This document shows positions 1-10,046 of a stretch of DNA of 54,450 nucleotides, piece after piece. The position numbers and the translations under genes are program-made. The DNA lies in contig JACCQN010000022.1 of the NCBI GenBank assembly GCA_015709215.1, positions 1-54,450 on the forward strand. The letters are read 5' to 3'. The DNA comes from Bacteroidales bacterium (lineage in GTDB: Bacteria > Bacteroidota > Bacteroidia > Bacteroidales > F082). The number at the start of each line of letters is the position of its first letter. Within the stretch, counting starts at the first letter, position 1. Under the pieces are notes generated by a model. The model was not told where the DNA came from. It saw only the letters and a list, made by a program, of their open reading frames with translations, and ran no database searches.

Positions 1-10
1 TAAGGAATAT

Positions 11-1999
11 ATGCTTCCGGCATTGGTGCTGCTTGTGCTGGCTTTTTTCTTTTTTCGAACCACGCAAACGCAATTTCCGGCACATATTCATGCCTGGACG
101 CAAAGTGATCGCTATGCTTTAGCTGTGGGTTTTATGGAAAATGGTTACGACTTTTTTCATCCTGCCACCCTCAACCTCAAGCCTCGCTACGAGGCTGCTA
201 TTCCGGTTAATGATGCACAAGGCATCACCAGTGTTGATTTTCCTATAATCGAATATCTTGCTGCTCTACTGATGGGCATGTATGGCCAGCCCGCTCCCTG
301 GATTTTTCGATCGTTAATGCTGTTTATTGGATTGAGTGGATTAGTCTTTTGGTTCAGGTTTTTGCGCGAAGCTGGCGTTAACTATGAACTTTCGCTGTCA
401 GGAATGTTGCTGGCTTTTGCTGCTCCTGTATTTACCTATTATCTGAATGGTTTTATCCCCAGCACCAGTGCGATAGCTTTGAGTATGGCTGCCTTCTATT
501 TTTTTGCACGCTACCTCCAAGATGAAAAGACAATCGCACTGATAAAAGCCCTAATTTTTGTTACAATGGCTGCCCTCATCCGTAAACCTTTTGTGATGGA
601 AGTCCTGGCCTGGACAGGAGCTTTTGTGCTTTTGTATTGGAATGAAAAATCGAAGCTTAGGATTGTTTTACCGGGCTTTTTAGCTTCATTGGCAGTTGTT
701 GGGTTTTATCACATCTATAATAAATTTCTGAGCTTTAACTATGGGTCTCTTTTCATCAGTGATTTAATGCCGGCTGATTCTCTGGCAGAAACAATACAGT
801 TTATTAGGATGAGCTGGGCCAATTGGAAACTGACTTATTTTTCTTTGCCTGCCTGGATAATGATTGTTATAGCGGTCTCCAGTCTCTTGTTTAATGGGTT
901 TGGTGATAAAACAAATAAACTCGTCGGGCTTTGTGCATTGCTCTGGCTGGTAGCATCCGGGCTTTATCTTTTAGCTATGTCTGTGCAATTTCCGGCACAT
1001 GATTATTATTTTTTGGATAGTTTTTTTCTTCCCCTACTGGTTTTGTCGGGATTGGGTTTGCGTTTACTTTCTAAATCCAAAAATTTTCCCCAATGGGCTA
1101 TGGCAGTAGTTGCTTTTGTGCTTATTGGATGGATGCTTAAGCAAAGTTATTCCATACAAACAACGCGCAATACTTTTAAAAGCTGGGACAGGACAGAGAT
1201 TACAAGACGTAATTTTGAAGATGGCGCAAAACTCTTAACTGAAGCCGGTGTACCTTCTGAAGCCCGAATTTTAGTGCTTGATGCCTATACTACCAATATA
1301 CCCTTGTTGCTCCTTCAACGTAAGGGCTACACGGTGATCAATACAACACAGGAAAACCTGAGGCAGGCAATGGAATGGGATTTTGATTTTATAGCGATCC
1401 AAAACAGGTTTTTGGCCAGCGATGTCCTGCGTAATTATCCGGAAATTGCCGGAAGGCTGCTTCCAATTGCCAACAACGGACGAATTGGTGTTTACAGAAA
1501 AACAGCACCTGCTACACCGCTTTCGTATGAAAAACTTGTGATGAAAGAGCATCAAAATATCGTGTATCAACAAAAGTTAATAAACACTTCGCTCGAAAAG
1601 GACAGCAGTCATAATTGCCACGTGTTTCAAAAGGCTTTTCTCCCATTGGCAGATACAGTAATTGATGCAGAAATAAATGAGGCAGCGGTTTATTTTGAAG
1701 CCAAAATCTTTTCTGCAAACCTTCCCGAAAAACTTTTTTTGGTGATGGATGCCAGCACGGATGACGGATTGAAGCATTATGAAAGTTTTGATCTGAAGCC
1801 ATTTTTTGAGGCAGATAGCACGATTGGAAGTCCGGCCTTAATGATGCACTTGCCTCAAGGAATCAACAATGAATTAAAACTCAGGATTTACCTGTGGAAT
1901 GCCGGAGAGCAGTATCTTTGTATTGAAAATCTAGACTTTAAACTGATACAATACCAAAATAAATTATCACAATACCCGAACGATTATGAAGAATATTGA
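11..1999 (+). CDS. Polytopic membrane glycosyltransferase-like protein (GT-C/ArnT-like)
   Basis: A 662-residue protein with roughly nine to eleven hydrophobic segments in residues 1-380 and a soluble C-terminal region of about 280 residues. An Asp in the first periplasmic-side loop (QSDRYA, about residue 33) and a second acidic loop motif (VDFP, about residue 76) resemble GT-C transferases of the ArnT/PMT type, which move sugars from polyprenyl-phosphate donors. Acceptor and donor cannot be read from the sequence. The frame is open to the left edge of the window (KEY precedes the first Met), so the true start may lie outside and the gene may be 5'-partial. Its last 14 bases overlap pgk, which suggests co-transcription. 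A polytopic protein of another class is possible. Confidence 0.6.
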   Translation: MLPALVLLVLAFFFFRTTQTQFPAHIHAWTQSDRYALAVGFMENGYDFFHPATLNLKPRYEAAIPVNDAQGITSVDFPIIEYLAALLMGMYGQPAPWIFRSLMLFIGLSGLVFWFRFLREAGVNYELSLSGMLLAFAAPVFTYYLNGFIPSTSAIALSMAAFYFFARYLQDEKTIALIKALIFVTMAALIRKPFVMEVLAWTGAFVLLYWNEKSKLRIVLPGFLASLAVVGFYHIYNKFLSFNYGSLFISDLMPADSLAETIQFIRMSWANWKLTYFSLPAWIMIVIAVSSLLFNGFGDKTNKLVGLCALLWLVASGLYLLAMSVQFPAHDYYFLDSFFLPLLVLSGLGLRLLSKSKNFPQWAMAVVAFVLIGWMLKQSYSIQTTRNTFKSWDRTEITRRNFEDGAKLLTEAGVPSEARILVLDAYTTNIPLLLLQRKGYTVINTTQENLRQAMEWDFDFIAIQNRFLASDVLRNYPEIAGRLLPIANNGRIGVYRKTAPATPLSYEKLVMKEHQNIVYQQKLINTSLEKDSSHNCHVFQKAFLPLADTVIDAEINEAAVYFEAKIFSANLPEKLFLVMDASTDDGLKHYESFDLKPFFEADSTIGSPALMMHLPQGINNELKLRIYLWNAGEQYLCIENLDFKLIQYQNKLSQYPNDYEEY

Positions 2000-3179
2000 T
2001 CAATTCAATCTGAAAGACAAAAAAGTGTTGGTACGAGTAGATTTTAACGTACCACTCGACGACAAGTTTAAAATTACTGATGATACCCGCATTCGTGCAG
2101 CCATGCCAACAGCCAAAAAAATTCTGACTTCCGGTGGCTCGGTAATTTTTATGTCACATTTGGGCCGCCCAAAAGAGGGCCCCGAAGATCGCTTTTCGTT
2201 GCGTCACCTCATTCCGAATCTGGAAAAACAACTCGGACGAAAAGTGCAGTTCGCTAACGATTGCATTGGCCCAGAAGCTGTTGAAAAAGCTGCCGCATTA
2301 AAGCCTGGCGAAGTTTTGCTGCTCGAAAACCTGCGTTTTTATAAAGAAGAAACCAAAGGAGACGAAAATTTTGCAAAAAAACTGGCGCTGTTAGCTGATG
2401 TGTATGTGAATGATGCTTTTGGAACAGCTCACCGCGCTCATGCCTCTACTGCTGTTATTGCACAGTATTTCCCCGGAAACAGCCTTTTTGGCTACCTGAT
2501 GCAGGATGAAGTTTCGAATCTCGAAAAAGTGACTCAGCATCCCGAAAGACCTTTTACGGCTGTTTTGGGCGGTGCAAAAGTCTCCGGGAAAATCGAAATT
2601 ATCAACAACCTCCTCGATAAAGTTGACAACCTCATTATCGGCGGAGGTATGATGTTTACCTTCATCAAAGCCATGGGCGGCAAGGTTGGTAATTCCTTAA
2701 TAGAGGATGATCTACTCGAAACAGCTAAAAATGCTGTTGAAAAAGCCAAAGCCAAGGGCGTAAAACTCTTAATCCCAACCGATACCTTGATTGCTGATAA
2801 GTTTGATAATGAGGCCAAACAGCAACAATGCAGTGCTGATGAAATTCCGGATGGCTGGATGGGTTTGGATATTGGACCCGAAACCATTGAAGCTTTCACA
2901 CAGGTGATTCTTGCTTCAAAAACTATTTTGTGGAACGGCCCGATGGGCGTGTTTGAGTTTCCTAATTTTGCCAAAGGCACTAGTAGCATTGCACATGCCA
3001 TTGCCAAAGCTACAGCCTCCGGATGCTATTCTCTGGTGGGCGGCGGCGACTCTGTGGCTGCCGTAAACAAATACGATCTGGCCGATAAAGTGAGCTATGT
3101 TTCTACAGGTGGAGGGGCAATGCTGGAGTATATTGAGGGTAAAGAACTTCCAGGTGTTAAGGCAATTCTGGAAGGCTAG
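1986..3179 (+). CDS. pgk: Phosphoglycerate kinase
   Basis: A full-length (397 aa) cytoplasmic glycolytic enzyme that converts 1,3-bisphosphoglycerate and ADP to 3-phosphoglycerate and ATP. The N-terminal substrate signature is present ([13 protein letters not shown] near residue 15, [11 protein letters not shown] near 58, [12 protein letters not shown] near 112). So are the hinge and nucleotide-binding elements: GGAKVSGKI near 196, NGPMGVFE near 318, and the C-terminal GGGDSVAAV near 350. The ATG lies inside the last codons of the upstream membrane protein (14-nt overlap), so pgk is probably translated from a polycistronic message or an internal promoter. An MFS gene follows after 17 nt. Identification is secure. 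Confidence 0.98.
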   Translation: MKNIDQFNLKDKKVLVRVDFNVPLDDKFKITDDTRIRAAMPTAKKILTSGGSVIFMSHLGRPKEGPEDRFSLRHLIPNLEKQLGRKVQFANDCIGPEAVEKAAALKPGEVLLLENLRFYKEETKGDENFAKKLALLADVYVNDAFGTAHRAHASTAVIAQYFPGNSLFGYLMQDEVSNLEKVTQHPERPFTAVLGGAKVSGKIEIINNLLDKVDNLIIGGGMMFTFIKAMGGKVGNSLIEDDLLETAKNAVEKAKAKGVKLLIPTDTLIADKFDNEAKQQQCSADEIPDGWMGLDIGPETIEAFTQVILASKTILWNGPMGVFEFPNFAKGTSSIAHAIAKATASGCYSLVGGGDSVAAVNKYDLADKVSYVSTGGGAMLEYIEGKELPGVKAILEG

Positions 3180-3196
3180 TAAAACAAAGACATCGC

Positions 3197-4450
3197 ATGA
3201 AAAATGGAGTAATTAGACCTTCCTTTTTTCATAAGATACACTTTGCATTCAGGGCACTGGAAAACCGCAACTTCAGATTGTTTTTCTTCGGTGCTTTGAT
3301 TTCGGTATTGGGTACCTGGATTCAAAATCTTGCCATTGGCTGGCTGGTGTATAAGCTAACCGATTCGGCTTTTTACCTGGGTTTGGTCGGTTTTGCCAGT
3401 CAGATTCCTGCTCTTATACTTACGCCCATTGCAGGAGTTTATGCTGACAGGGTTAACAGACTCAAAGTGTTGATTTCCACACAAAGCGTGCTAATGGTGC
3501 TGGCTTTTTTGCTCGCTGCTCTAACTTTTTCCGGACATATTACCGTTACTGCCTTAATTGTGCTTGTCGTCATTAATGGCATTGCAATTGCCTTTGATAC
3601 ACCTTTCCGTCATGCTTTTCTGCTCGAAATGTTGGGCGACAAAAAGCTTATTCCCAATGCGGTAGCTTTGAATTCCATGTTGTTTAATACTGCACGTTTT
3701 ATTGGCCCAAGCATTGGAGGTTTGCTAATTGCCATGTTTGGTGAAGCAGTTTGTTTTTTGATTAATGGAGTAAGTTTTAGTGGTGTAATTGTGGCTTTGC
3801 TCCTTATGAAACTACCTGGATTTGTTAAACCAACAGCACACAAAACGGTTTTCAAGGAATTGAAGGAAGGTTTGCATTATGCCTGGAATTTCTTGCCTAC
3901 CCGATATATGATCAGTTTGGCGATGGTAATTAGTTTTTTTGGCCTTCCCTTTCAGTCGTTTTTGCCTGTGTACGTAGCAGATATTTTAAACGGAGATTCA
4001 CAACTGCTTGGTTTACTGGTTGGAGCGCTGGGAGCCGGAGCTCTTTCAGGAGCTTTATTTTTAGCTTCACGCAATAATACCAGTCGTTTGCCACTTATGA
4101 TACGCAATGCAGCGCTACTTTTTAGTGTGGCTATGATGGCTTTTAGCATATCAAAACAGAGCTGGCTCTCGCTGATGCTTTTATTTGTTGCCGGTTTTGG
4201 GATGATTATAAACTTTGTTTCGATCAATACACTTTTGCAGACAGCAGTTGCCGAAGATCGCCGTGGAAGAGTATTAGCACTTTACAGCATGTCGTTTTTG
4301 GGTTTTACACCTGTTGGAAGTTTATTATTGGGAACAATAGCAGAATACCTGAGCGTTCCCTATACTACATTGATAGCCAGTTCAATCTGTTTGATTTATG
4401 CCATATTTTATGCCACAAAGGCAAAGCTGGTGAAGCGGCAACTACAATAA
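3197..4450 (+). CDS. MFS transporter, EntS/DHA3-like exporter
   Basis: A 417-residue inner-membrane protein with about 12 predicted transmembrane segments. The N-terminal pattern (LENRNFRLFFFG, then GTWIQNLAIGWLVY) and the loop-2 motif (GVYADRVNRLKVL, about residues 77-89) are typical of the MFS_3/EntS-like branch of the major facilitator superfamily, which mostly exports siderophores, drugs or metabolites. The substrate is not evident. It starts 17 nt after pgk in the same direction and may be read from the same transcript. A short AATTCCT...AGGAATT inverted repeat follows the stop (4451-4474) but lacks a T-run, so it is not called a terminator. Confidence 0.85.
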   Translation: MKNGVIRPSFFHKIHFAFRALENRNFRLFFFGALISVLGTWIQNLAIGWLVYKLTDSAFYLGLVGFASQIPALILTPIAGVYADRVNRLKVLISTQSVLMVLAFLLAALTFSGHITVTALIVLVVINGIAIAFDTPFRHAFLLEMLGDKKLIPNAVALNSMLFNTARFIGPSIGGLLIAMFGEAVCFLINGVSFSGVIVALLLMKLPGFVKPTAHKTVFKELKEGLHYAWNFLPTRYMISLAMVISFFGLPFQSFLPVYVADILNGDSQLLGLLVGALGAGALSGALFLASRNNTSRLPLMIRNAALLFSVAMMAFSISKQSWLSLMLLFVAGFGMIINFVSINTLLQTAVAEDRRGRVLALYSMSFLGFTPVGSLLLGTIAEYLSVPYTTLIASSICLIYAIFYATKAKLVKRQLQ

Positions 4451-4568
4451 AATTCCTGAAGGATGGGAGGAATTATTGGAACCGTTTTCTGATAAAAGAG
4501 TAGTAAAACCCTCAAGAAGTGATGGTTTTCTGTAGCAATTCCTTATTTTTACGGCAAAAATTATCCAA

Positions 4569-6716
4569 ATGAAGAAATTGTTGTTTTTTCTGGCAGTGAT
4601 TTTGCTGCCTTACTACGGATTATTTGCCGGCGAGGGCATGTGGATCCCGATGTTGCTCAAGCAACTCAACGAAAAAGAAATGAAAGCAATGGGCATGCGC
4701 ATCAGTGCCGACGATATTTATTCTATTAATAATACAAGTCTCAAGGATGCCATTGTGCTTTTCGGCCGCGGTTGTACTGGTGAAATTGTGAGCAATCAGG
4801 GCTTGTTGCTTACGAATCACCACTGTGGATATCGCCAGATACAACAGCACAGTAGTGTCGAAAATGACTACCTTACCAATGGGTTTTGGGCCATGAGCAA
4901 AGATGAAGAGCTCCCCAATCCAGGCCTTACAGTTACCATGATGAAAAAAATGGAGGATGTAACACAGCAGGTGCTCGATGGCGTGAATGAAGAAATGACC
5001 ATGGAAGCCCGTAAACAAAAAATAAAGGAAAATTCAGATGCGCTGATCAAAAAAGCGGAAGAAGAATCAGGTTATACTGTAACAATTAAAGATTTCTTCA
5101 TTGATAATCAATACTATATGATTTATAATGAAGTCTTTAAAGATATTAGGCTGGTGGGCGCTCCTCCTTCCAATATTGGAAAATTTGGGGGTGATACCGA
5201 CAACTGGATGTGGCCACGGCATACCGGAGATTTCTCTGTTTTCAGGATTTATGTGGACAAAGAGGGCAAACCAGCTGATTACAGCCCTGATAACGTGCCT
5301 TATCAGCCAAAATCACATTTGCCTATCTCCTTGAAAGGAATTGAAGAAAAGGATTTTACGTTTGTTTTTGGCTATCCTGCCCGTACAAGCGAATATTTGC
5401 CTTCACATGCTGTAAACTTGATTACAGAAGTAACCAATCCTCCCAAAATCAAACTGCGCGAAACGCGTTTGGATATCTTCAGCAAATATGCAAATACCGA
5501 TCCTAAAGTGCGCATTCAGTACGCGGCTAAACATGCCGGCGTGGCCAATTACTGGAAAAAGATGATTGGCGAAAGCAAGGGAATTCGCCGCTTGAATGGC
5601 ATCGAACGTAAGCAGGCCTTTGAAGAAAAATTTATGGCCTGGGCCGATATTTCGAAAGGTAATTTTGGTGGCATAATCCCCGCATTTGAAAAAACTTATG
5701 AAGAGATGGAGCCGTACAGGCTGGCTTCGGACTATGTGCGTGAAGCTGGTTTGGGAATCGAATTGATCAGTTTTGCAGCACGTTTTAATACCCTGAGTGA
5801 GGTAAGTAAGGAAACTCCGGACGAGAAACTTCAGTCGCTTGTAAAAGCTGCAGAAAGTCAGGCTAAATCATTTTTCAAAGACTATTATCAGCCTATTGAT
5901 CAGGAAGTTGCTGTAGCTTTGCTGAAACTTTACCGCGAAGATCAGCCTGCCAATTTCCGTCCTGAAGTCCTTAACCTGATTGATGAAAAATACAAAGGTG
6001 ATGTGGAAGCTTATGTAGAAATGCTTTTTGCTAAATCTATCTTTGATGATGAAGCTGCTGTGAATGATCTGTTGCGCAATTTTGATCACCGGTCTGTAAA
6101 AAAAATTCTAAAAGACCCTGCTTTTCAAGCATATAAAAGCATGGGTGTTTTCTATGAACAAGAAGTTGGTCCGCATTTGCAAAGGTTAACTGCACAAAAC
6201 GATAGCCTGCAACGCCTCTATATGAAAGCTCAAATGCTGATGCAACCTGAGAAGCGATTCTATCCTGATGCCAATTTCAGTTTGAGGGTAACTTACGGAT
6301 TAGTAGAAGGTTATCATCCTGCTGATGCTGTTTATTATGATTACTTTACAACTTTAGAAGGCATCATGGAAAAGGAAGACCCGAACATCTATGATTATGT
6401 AGTAGAAGAGAAGCTGAAAACCTTGCACACCAACAAAGATTATGGCCCATATGGCGATAAGAACGGACAAATGCAGGTAGCTTTTGTTGCCTCAAATCAT
6501 ACAACAGGTGGTAATTCGGGCAGTCCGGTTTTAAATGCTGACGGGCAAATGATCGGGATCAATTTTGATCGCTGCTGGGAAGGAACCATGAGCGATTTGA
6601 TGTACGATCCTGACATGGGACGCAACATAGCCGTTGACATTCGTTATGTATTGTTTATCATGGATAAGTTTGCCGGTGCAGGTCATTTGGTGGATGAAAT
6701 GACGGTGATCGAATAG
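4569..6716 (+). CDS. S46 family dipeptidyl peptidase, predicted Asp/Glu-specific (DPP11-type)
   Basis: A 715-residue exported serine peptidase that removes dipeptides from oligopeptides in the periplasm or at the cell surface. Residues 1-20 form a signal peptide. The split chymotrypsin-like triad is visible: His85 in TNHHCGY, Asp221 in RHTGDF, and Ser650 in GGNSGSP. The residue 18 positions after the serine, in the NFDRCWEG motif, is Arg668. In this family Arg at this place (Arg673 in the Porphyromonas DPP11) gives preference for Asp/Glu at P1, while DPP7 has Gly. The length matches the family (about 710-720). It is monocistronic, with a strong terminator 27 nt after the stop. Such enzymes feed amino-acid-fermenting Bacteroidota; that role is inferred. 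Confidence 0.95.
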   Translation: MKKLLFFLAVILLPYYGLFAGEGMWIPMLLKQLNEKEMKAMGMRISADDIYSINNTSLKDAIVLFGRGCTGEIVSNQGLLLTNHHCGYRQIQQHSSVENDYLTNGFWAMSKDEELPNPGLTVTMMKKMEDVTQQVLDGVNEEMTMEARKQKIKENSDALIKKAEEESGYTVTIKDFFIDNQYYMIYNEVFKDIRLVGAPPSNIGKFGGDTDNWMWPRHTGDFSVFRIYVDKEGKPADYSPDNVPYQPKSHLPISLKGIEEKDFTFVFGYPARTSEYLPSHAVNLITEVTNPPKIKLRETRLDIFSKYANTDPKVRIQYAAKHAGVANYWKKMIGESKGIRRLNGIERKQAFEEKFMAWADISKGNFGGIIPAFEKTYEEMEPYRLASDYVREAGLGIELISFAARFNTLSEVSKETPDEKLQSLVKAAESQAKSFFKDYYQPIDQEVAVALLKLYREDQPANFRPEVLNLIDEKYKGDVEAYVEMLFAKSIFDDEAAVNDLLRNFDHRSVKKILKDPAFQAYKSMGVFYEQEVGPHLQRLTAQNDSLQRLYMKAQMLMQPEKRFYPDANFSLRVTYGLVEGYHPADAVYYDYFTTLEGIMEKEDPNIYDYVVEEKLKTLHTNKDYGPYGDKNGQMQVAFVASNHTTGGNSGSPVLNADGQMIGINFDRCWEGTMSDLMYDPDMGRNIAVDIRYVLFIMDKFAGAGHLVDEMTVIE

Positions 6717-6742
6717 GGCAAAAAAAGCAAGCTGTTAGAAGG

Positions 6743-6781
6743 AAAAGCAACTGTTTGGAAAATCAATCAGTTGCTTTTTTT
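6743..6781 (+). terminator. Rho-independent terminator after the S46 peptidase
   Basis: AAAAGCAACTG (6743-6753) pairs perfectly with CAGTTGCTTTT (6768-6778) across a 14-nt loop, and the right arm runs into a T-tract. The 11-bp stem lies 27 nt after the peptidase stop. Confidence 0.8.
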
Positions 6782-6892
6782 AATGTTAATTTTTTCAACA
6801 AACAATGAAAAAGATGATTTTTATAGGCCGAATATTGCAGTTATATTCCGAAATATTATAGGCCTAAAATTTGGAATTTTTTGGTCTTATAG

Positions 6893-7174
6893 CTACTTAG
6901 GGAAAACTTTTTACTCTCGGAAAGGATGAAATGCAACCACTATGAAGAAAATGTTCCCAATACCTATTTCTGGCGCACACATGATCAGGCAGAAATTGAT
7001 TATATTGAAGACCTGAATGGGTGGTTGAAAGCCTTCGAATTCAAGTGGAAAGCTGGTAAAATTTGTTTTCCTGAATCCTTTTTAAATGCTTATCCCAATA
7101 ACCAAACACAAGTAATTAATCATGATAATTTTGAGTCATTCGTTGGAATAGCCTATCAATTTGGAAATTTGTAA
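6893..7174 (+). pseudogene. C-terminal fragment of a DUF4143-type AAA ATPase
   Basis: Reading from 6893 gives LLRENFLLSERMKC followed by an 82-codon open stretch (from ATG 6926) containing YFWRTHDQAEIDYIED and AFEFKW. This is the C-terminal nuclease-fold-like end of the ATPase + DUF4143 family. It aligns by eye with residues about 300-375 of the intact homologue at 10082-11209 (ENYCVSER..., YFWRTYDQQAID, AFEFKW, QVINKEN). A stop codon precedes the fragment and no Walker A or B region exists upstream, so about 80% of the gene has been lost. The ATG at 6926 is internal to the homologous region, so expression as a free 82-residue protein is unlikely but not excluded. Confidence 0.8.
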
Positions 7175-7251
7175 GCACTTATTTCTTATTCAATTCCTGC
7201 TCTGAACACCTTTTTAACATAAAAAATTCCCCACACTGGTCTGCTGACGTT

Positions 7252-7259
7252 TACATTTG
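7252..7259 (+). promoter_or_regulatory. Bacteroidota -7 box upstream of ndh
   Basis: TACATTTG matches TAnnTTTG and lies 22 nt upstream of the ndh ATG, which predicts a leader of about 16 nt. No clear -33 TTG is seen. Confidence 0.45.
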
Positions 7260-7281
7260 TCCTATCACTTAAAATAGCTTC

Positions 7282-8577
7282 ATGGATACAAGCACAACTT
7301 TGAATTTACCTGCCTCTGAAAAACCCCGCCTGGTAATCATCGGAGGTGGTTTTGCCGGAATCACGCTGGTTAAAGCGCTGAATAAAAATGACTTCCAGAT
7401 TGTGGTGATTGATCAGAACAACTATCATACTTTTCAGCCGCTCTTGTATCAGGTAGCTACGGGCGGTCTGGAGCCTGATTCGATAGCCTATCCTTTGCGC
7501 AAATATGTTAAACGTTTTGGCAGCTTGTTTTTCCGTTTGGCGGAAGTGCAGCAACTTTTGCCAGACAAAAATCAGCTGATTACATCACATGGTATCATGA
7601 ATTATGATTATTTGGTTGTTGCCACAGGCGCCCGCACCAATTATTTTGGGAATGCCAACCTGGAGCGCTATACCATGGGGATGAAGACTGTTCCGGAAGC
7701 GCTTAACCTCCGCAGTTTGATCCTTCAGAATCTTGAACAGGCTATCGTTACCAAAGACCCACTCAAACGACAGGCTCTGATGAATTTTGTGATCGTTGGT
7801 GGAGGTCCGACAGGAGTGGAGCTTGCCGGAGCCTTAGCCGAACTCAAGCGTTTTGTTTTTAAGGAGGAGTACCATGATTTGAAAATGGATGATATGCAGG
7901 TTTTTTTGATCGAAGGATCTCCAAGACTCTTGGGAGGCATGTCAGAAAAATCATCCAAACGGACGCTTGGTTTTTTGAAAAAACTGGGCGTGCAAGTTTT
8001 CTTGAATTGTCGCATCAACGACTATGACGGGCATAAAGTAGAGATTGAAAACGGTTCACCCATTCTTTCCGAAAATGTGATTTGGGCGGCAGGTGTAAAA
8101 GCAGCACCGATTGCAGGGATGGAGCAGGCTGCCACCGGACATGGCAGTCGCTTGCTAACGGATGCCTACAGCTATGTAAAGGGTTTTGAAAACTGTTTTG
8201 CTGTGGGCGATGTTGCTTTGATGGAAGGCGATATTCATTATCCAAAGGGTCATCCGCAGGTGGCTCCAGTGGCTATTCAACAGGCAGAGCTCCTGGCCAA
8301 AAACCTGAGCAGATTAATTCATCAAAAAGCTTTGAAGCCTTTTCAATATAAAGACAAGGGAAGCATGGCAACAATTGGACGTAAAAAGGCTGTGGTGGAT
8401 GTTGCAGGTTTGTTTTTCAGCGGAACATTTGCCTGGTTTGTATGGCTTTTCGTACATTTGATGTCGATCGTCGGCTTTAAAAACCGGCTGGCAACACTCT
8501 TGCAGTGGTTCTCAAATTATATCAACTTTAACAGTGCGCTAAGGCTGATTATCAGGCCTTATCAACCAAAGAAATAA
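7282..8577 (+). CDS. ndh: Type II NADH dehydrogenase (NDH-2)
   Basis: A 431-residue single-subunit, non-proton-pumping NADH:quinone oxidoreductase on the inner face of the cytoplasmic membrane. Two dinucleotide-binding folds are visible: the FAD site GGGFAG at residues 21-26 and the NADH site VGGGPTGVELAG near residues 170-181. The quinone-side motif VAPVAIQQAE is near residue 325, with the FAD-contacting AVGDVAL near 310. The C-terminal 60 residues carry an amphipathic/hydrophobic membrane anchor (FAWFVWLFVHLMSIVGF). Length and motif order fit NDH-2 well. radA begins 4 nt after the stop, so the two are probably co-transcribed from the -7 box at 7252. Confidence 0.93.
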   Translation: MDTSTTLNLPASEKPRLVIIGGGFAGITLVKALNKNDFQIVVIDQNNYHTFQPLLYQVATGGLEPDSIAYPLRKYVKRFGSLFFRLAEVQQLLPDKNQLITSHGIMNYDYLVVATGARTNYFGNANLERYTMGMKTVPEALNLRSLILQNLEQAIVTKDPLKRQALMNFVIVGGGPTGVELAGALAELKRFVFKEEYHDLKMDDMQVFLIEGSPRLLGGMSEKSSKRTLGFLKKLGVQVFLNCRINDYDGHKVEIENGSPILSENVIWAAGVKAAPIAGMEQAATGHGSRLLTDAYSYVKGFENCFAVGDVALMEGDIHYPKGHPQVAPVAIQQAELLAKNLSRLIHQKALKPFQYKDKGSMATIGRKKAVVDVAGLFFSGTFAWFVWLFVHLMSIVGFKNRLATLLQWFSNYINFNSALRLIIRPYQPKK

Positions 8578-8581
8578 AAAC

Positions 8582-9952
8582 ATGGCCAAGACCAAAACCG
8601 TCTTTTTCTGTAAAAACTGTGGCAATGAATCTGCAAAGTGGATCGGTAAATGCTCGGGCTGCGGCGAATGGAACACCTATGTAGAGGAAACTGTTGTAAC
8701 AGGCAAAAAAGCTCAGACGATTTCCAATAGTATTGTAATGCCCGGATCGGCAAAACCTTTGCCGGTACAAGAGATCAGCAGCACCAAAATTGATCGCATG
8801 GATATGGGCTACGCCGAGCTGAACAGGGTACTGGGTGGCGGTTTGGTTCCAGGCTCTTTGGTGTTGATAGGTGGAGAACCCGGTATTGGAAAATCAACTT
8901 TGATGCTGCAGGTGGCATTGCAACTCAGTGAAGTTAAAGTGCTTTATATCAGTGGCGAAGAGAGTCAGCAACAGCTTAAAATGCGAGCCGACAGGATTGG
9001 CATTCGCAACCAAAGCTGCTATATCCTCACCGAGACAGACACCCAGGAAATTGTTCGCCATTTTAAGGAGATGCAACCTGATATGGTGGTGATTGATTCT
9101 ATCCAAACCTTGCAATCTCCTGGTTTGGAAGCCACTGCCGGAAGTATTTCGCAGATAAGGGAGACGGCTGCTGAGATGAACAAACTGGCCAAAGGGTTTC
9201 AGGTTCCGGTATTTTTGATTGGTCATATCACCAAAGATGGCAGCATTGCCGGCCCAAAGATTTTGGAGCATATGGTAGATACGGTTATCCAGTTTGAAGG
9301 TGATCGGCATTACGGCTTCCGTATTTTACGTGCTATCAAAAACCGCTTTGGATCGGCTGCCGAATTGGGCATTTTCGAAATGCATGCTAATGGATTGCGT
9401 GAGGTTACTAATCCGAGCGAGATTTTGCTTTCGCAGCGAGAAGAAGCGGTGAGTGGTGTGGCAATTGCGGCTATGGTTGAGGGTTTGCGCCCTATGCTGA
9501 TCGAAACTCAGGCGCTTGTGAGCACAGCAGCTTATGGCACACCACAGCGTTCAGGAACGGGATTTGATATGCGTCGGTTAAATATGCTCCTGGCCGTGCT
9601 CGAAAAACGTGCCGGCTTTCGGCTGGCTGCCAAAGACGTGTTTCTGAATATCGCAGGCGGCATCCGGGTGGACGATCCGGCAATTGACCTCTCGGTGATT
9701 GCAAGTATTTTATCGTCAAGTGAAGATATCCCGATTGATTCAAAGGATTGTTTTGCTGCAGAGGTTGGTCTATCGGGCGAGATCAGGGCTGTGAACCGCA
9801 TTGAAGCCCGTATTGCTGAAGCTGATAAATTGGGTTTCGAACGTATTTTTATTTCCAAATACAATCAGAAAGGATTTGATTCGCGTAAGTTTAAAATTGA
9901 AATAGTTGCTGTGGCATCTGTTAATCAGTTGTTTGAAGCTTTATTTGGGTGA
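8582..9952 (+). CDS. radA: DNA repair protein RadA (Sms)
   Basis: A 456-residue RecA-like ATPase that drives branch migration during recombinational repair. In order: an N-terminal C4 zinc finger (Cys10, Cys13, Cys24, Cys27), Walker A GGEPGIGKST at 97-106, Walker B-like MVVIDSIQT near 168, the RadA-specific KNRFG motif at 253-257, and a C-terminal Lon-protease-like domain (GGIRVDDPAIDLSV, then GLSGEIRAVNRIEARI). It is full length. The ATG lies 4 nt after the ndh stop. Confidence 0.97.
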   Translation: MAKTKTVFFCKNCGNESAKWIGKCSGCGEWNTYVEETVVTGKKAQTISNSIVMPGSAKPLPVQEISSTKIDRMDMGYAELNRVLGGGLVPGSLVLIGGEPGIGKSTLMLQVALQLSEVKVLYISGEESQQQLKMRADRIGIRNQSCYILTETDTQEIVRHFKEMQPDMVVIDSIQTLQSPGLEATAGSISQIRETAAEMNKLAKGFQVPVFLIGHITKDGSIAGPKILEHMVDTVIQFEGDRHYGFRILRAIKNRFGSAAELGIFEMHANGLREVTNPSEILLSQREEAVSGVAIAAMVEGLRPMLIETQALVSTAAYGTPQRSGTGFDMRRLNMLLAVLEKRAGFRLAAKDVFLNIAGGIRVDDPAIDLSVIASILSSSEDIPIDSKDCFAAEVGLSGEIRAVNRIEARIAEADKLGFERIFISKYNQKGFDSRKFKIEIVAVASVNQLFEALFG

Positions 9953-9994
9953 TTTTTTATCCGTTTCACACTTAAATTTATCAGTAGAATTACT

Positions 9995-10046
9995 GTTAAT
10001 TTGTGTAGCGTGGTCAACAAATTAACGTTAATTTGTGTGCCATGGT
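9995..10046. promoter_or_regulatory. Palindrome plus direct repeat: candidate operator of the DUF4143 ATPase gene
   Basis: Positions 10017-10036 form a perfect 20-bp palindrome, ACAAATTAACGTTAATTTGT. Its right arm is the start of a 20-bp unit (10027-10046) that repeats with 17 of 20 identities at 9995-10014, exactly 32 bp upstream (about three helical turns). This gives three GTTAATTTGT half-sites. A -7-like box, TATTTTTG (10061-10068), follows just before the ATG at 10082. The arrangement suits a dimeric repressor, possibly bound cooperatively. A hairpin in the RNA is an alternative, but a zero-base loop makes it less likely. Confidence 0.5.

Noticed and set aside
2534-3007. 157-codon minus-strand frame inside pgk
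   Set aside because: A shadow of the real gene, with no promoter or family likeness.
4451-4474. AATTCCT/AGGAATT hairpin after the MFS gene as a terminator
   Set aside because: Short AT-rich stem without a following T-run.
6820-6870. TATAGGCC direct repeats before the DUF4143 fragment as an IS end
   Set aside because: The match is short and imperfect, and no transposase or target duplication is visible.
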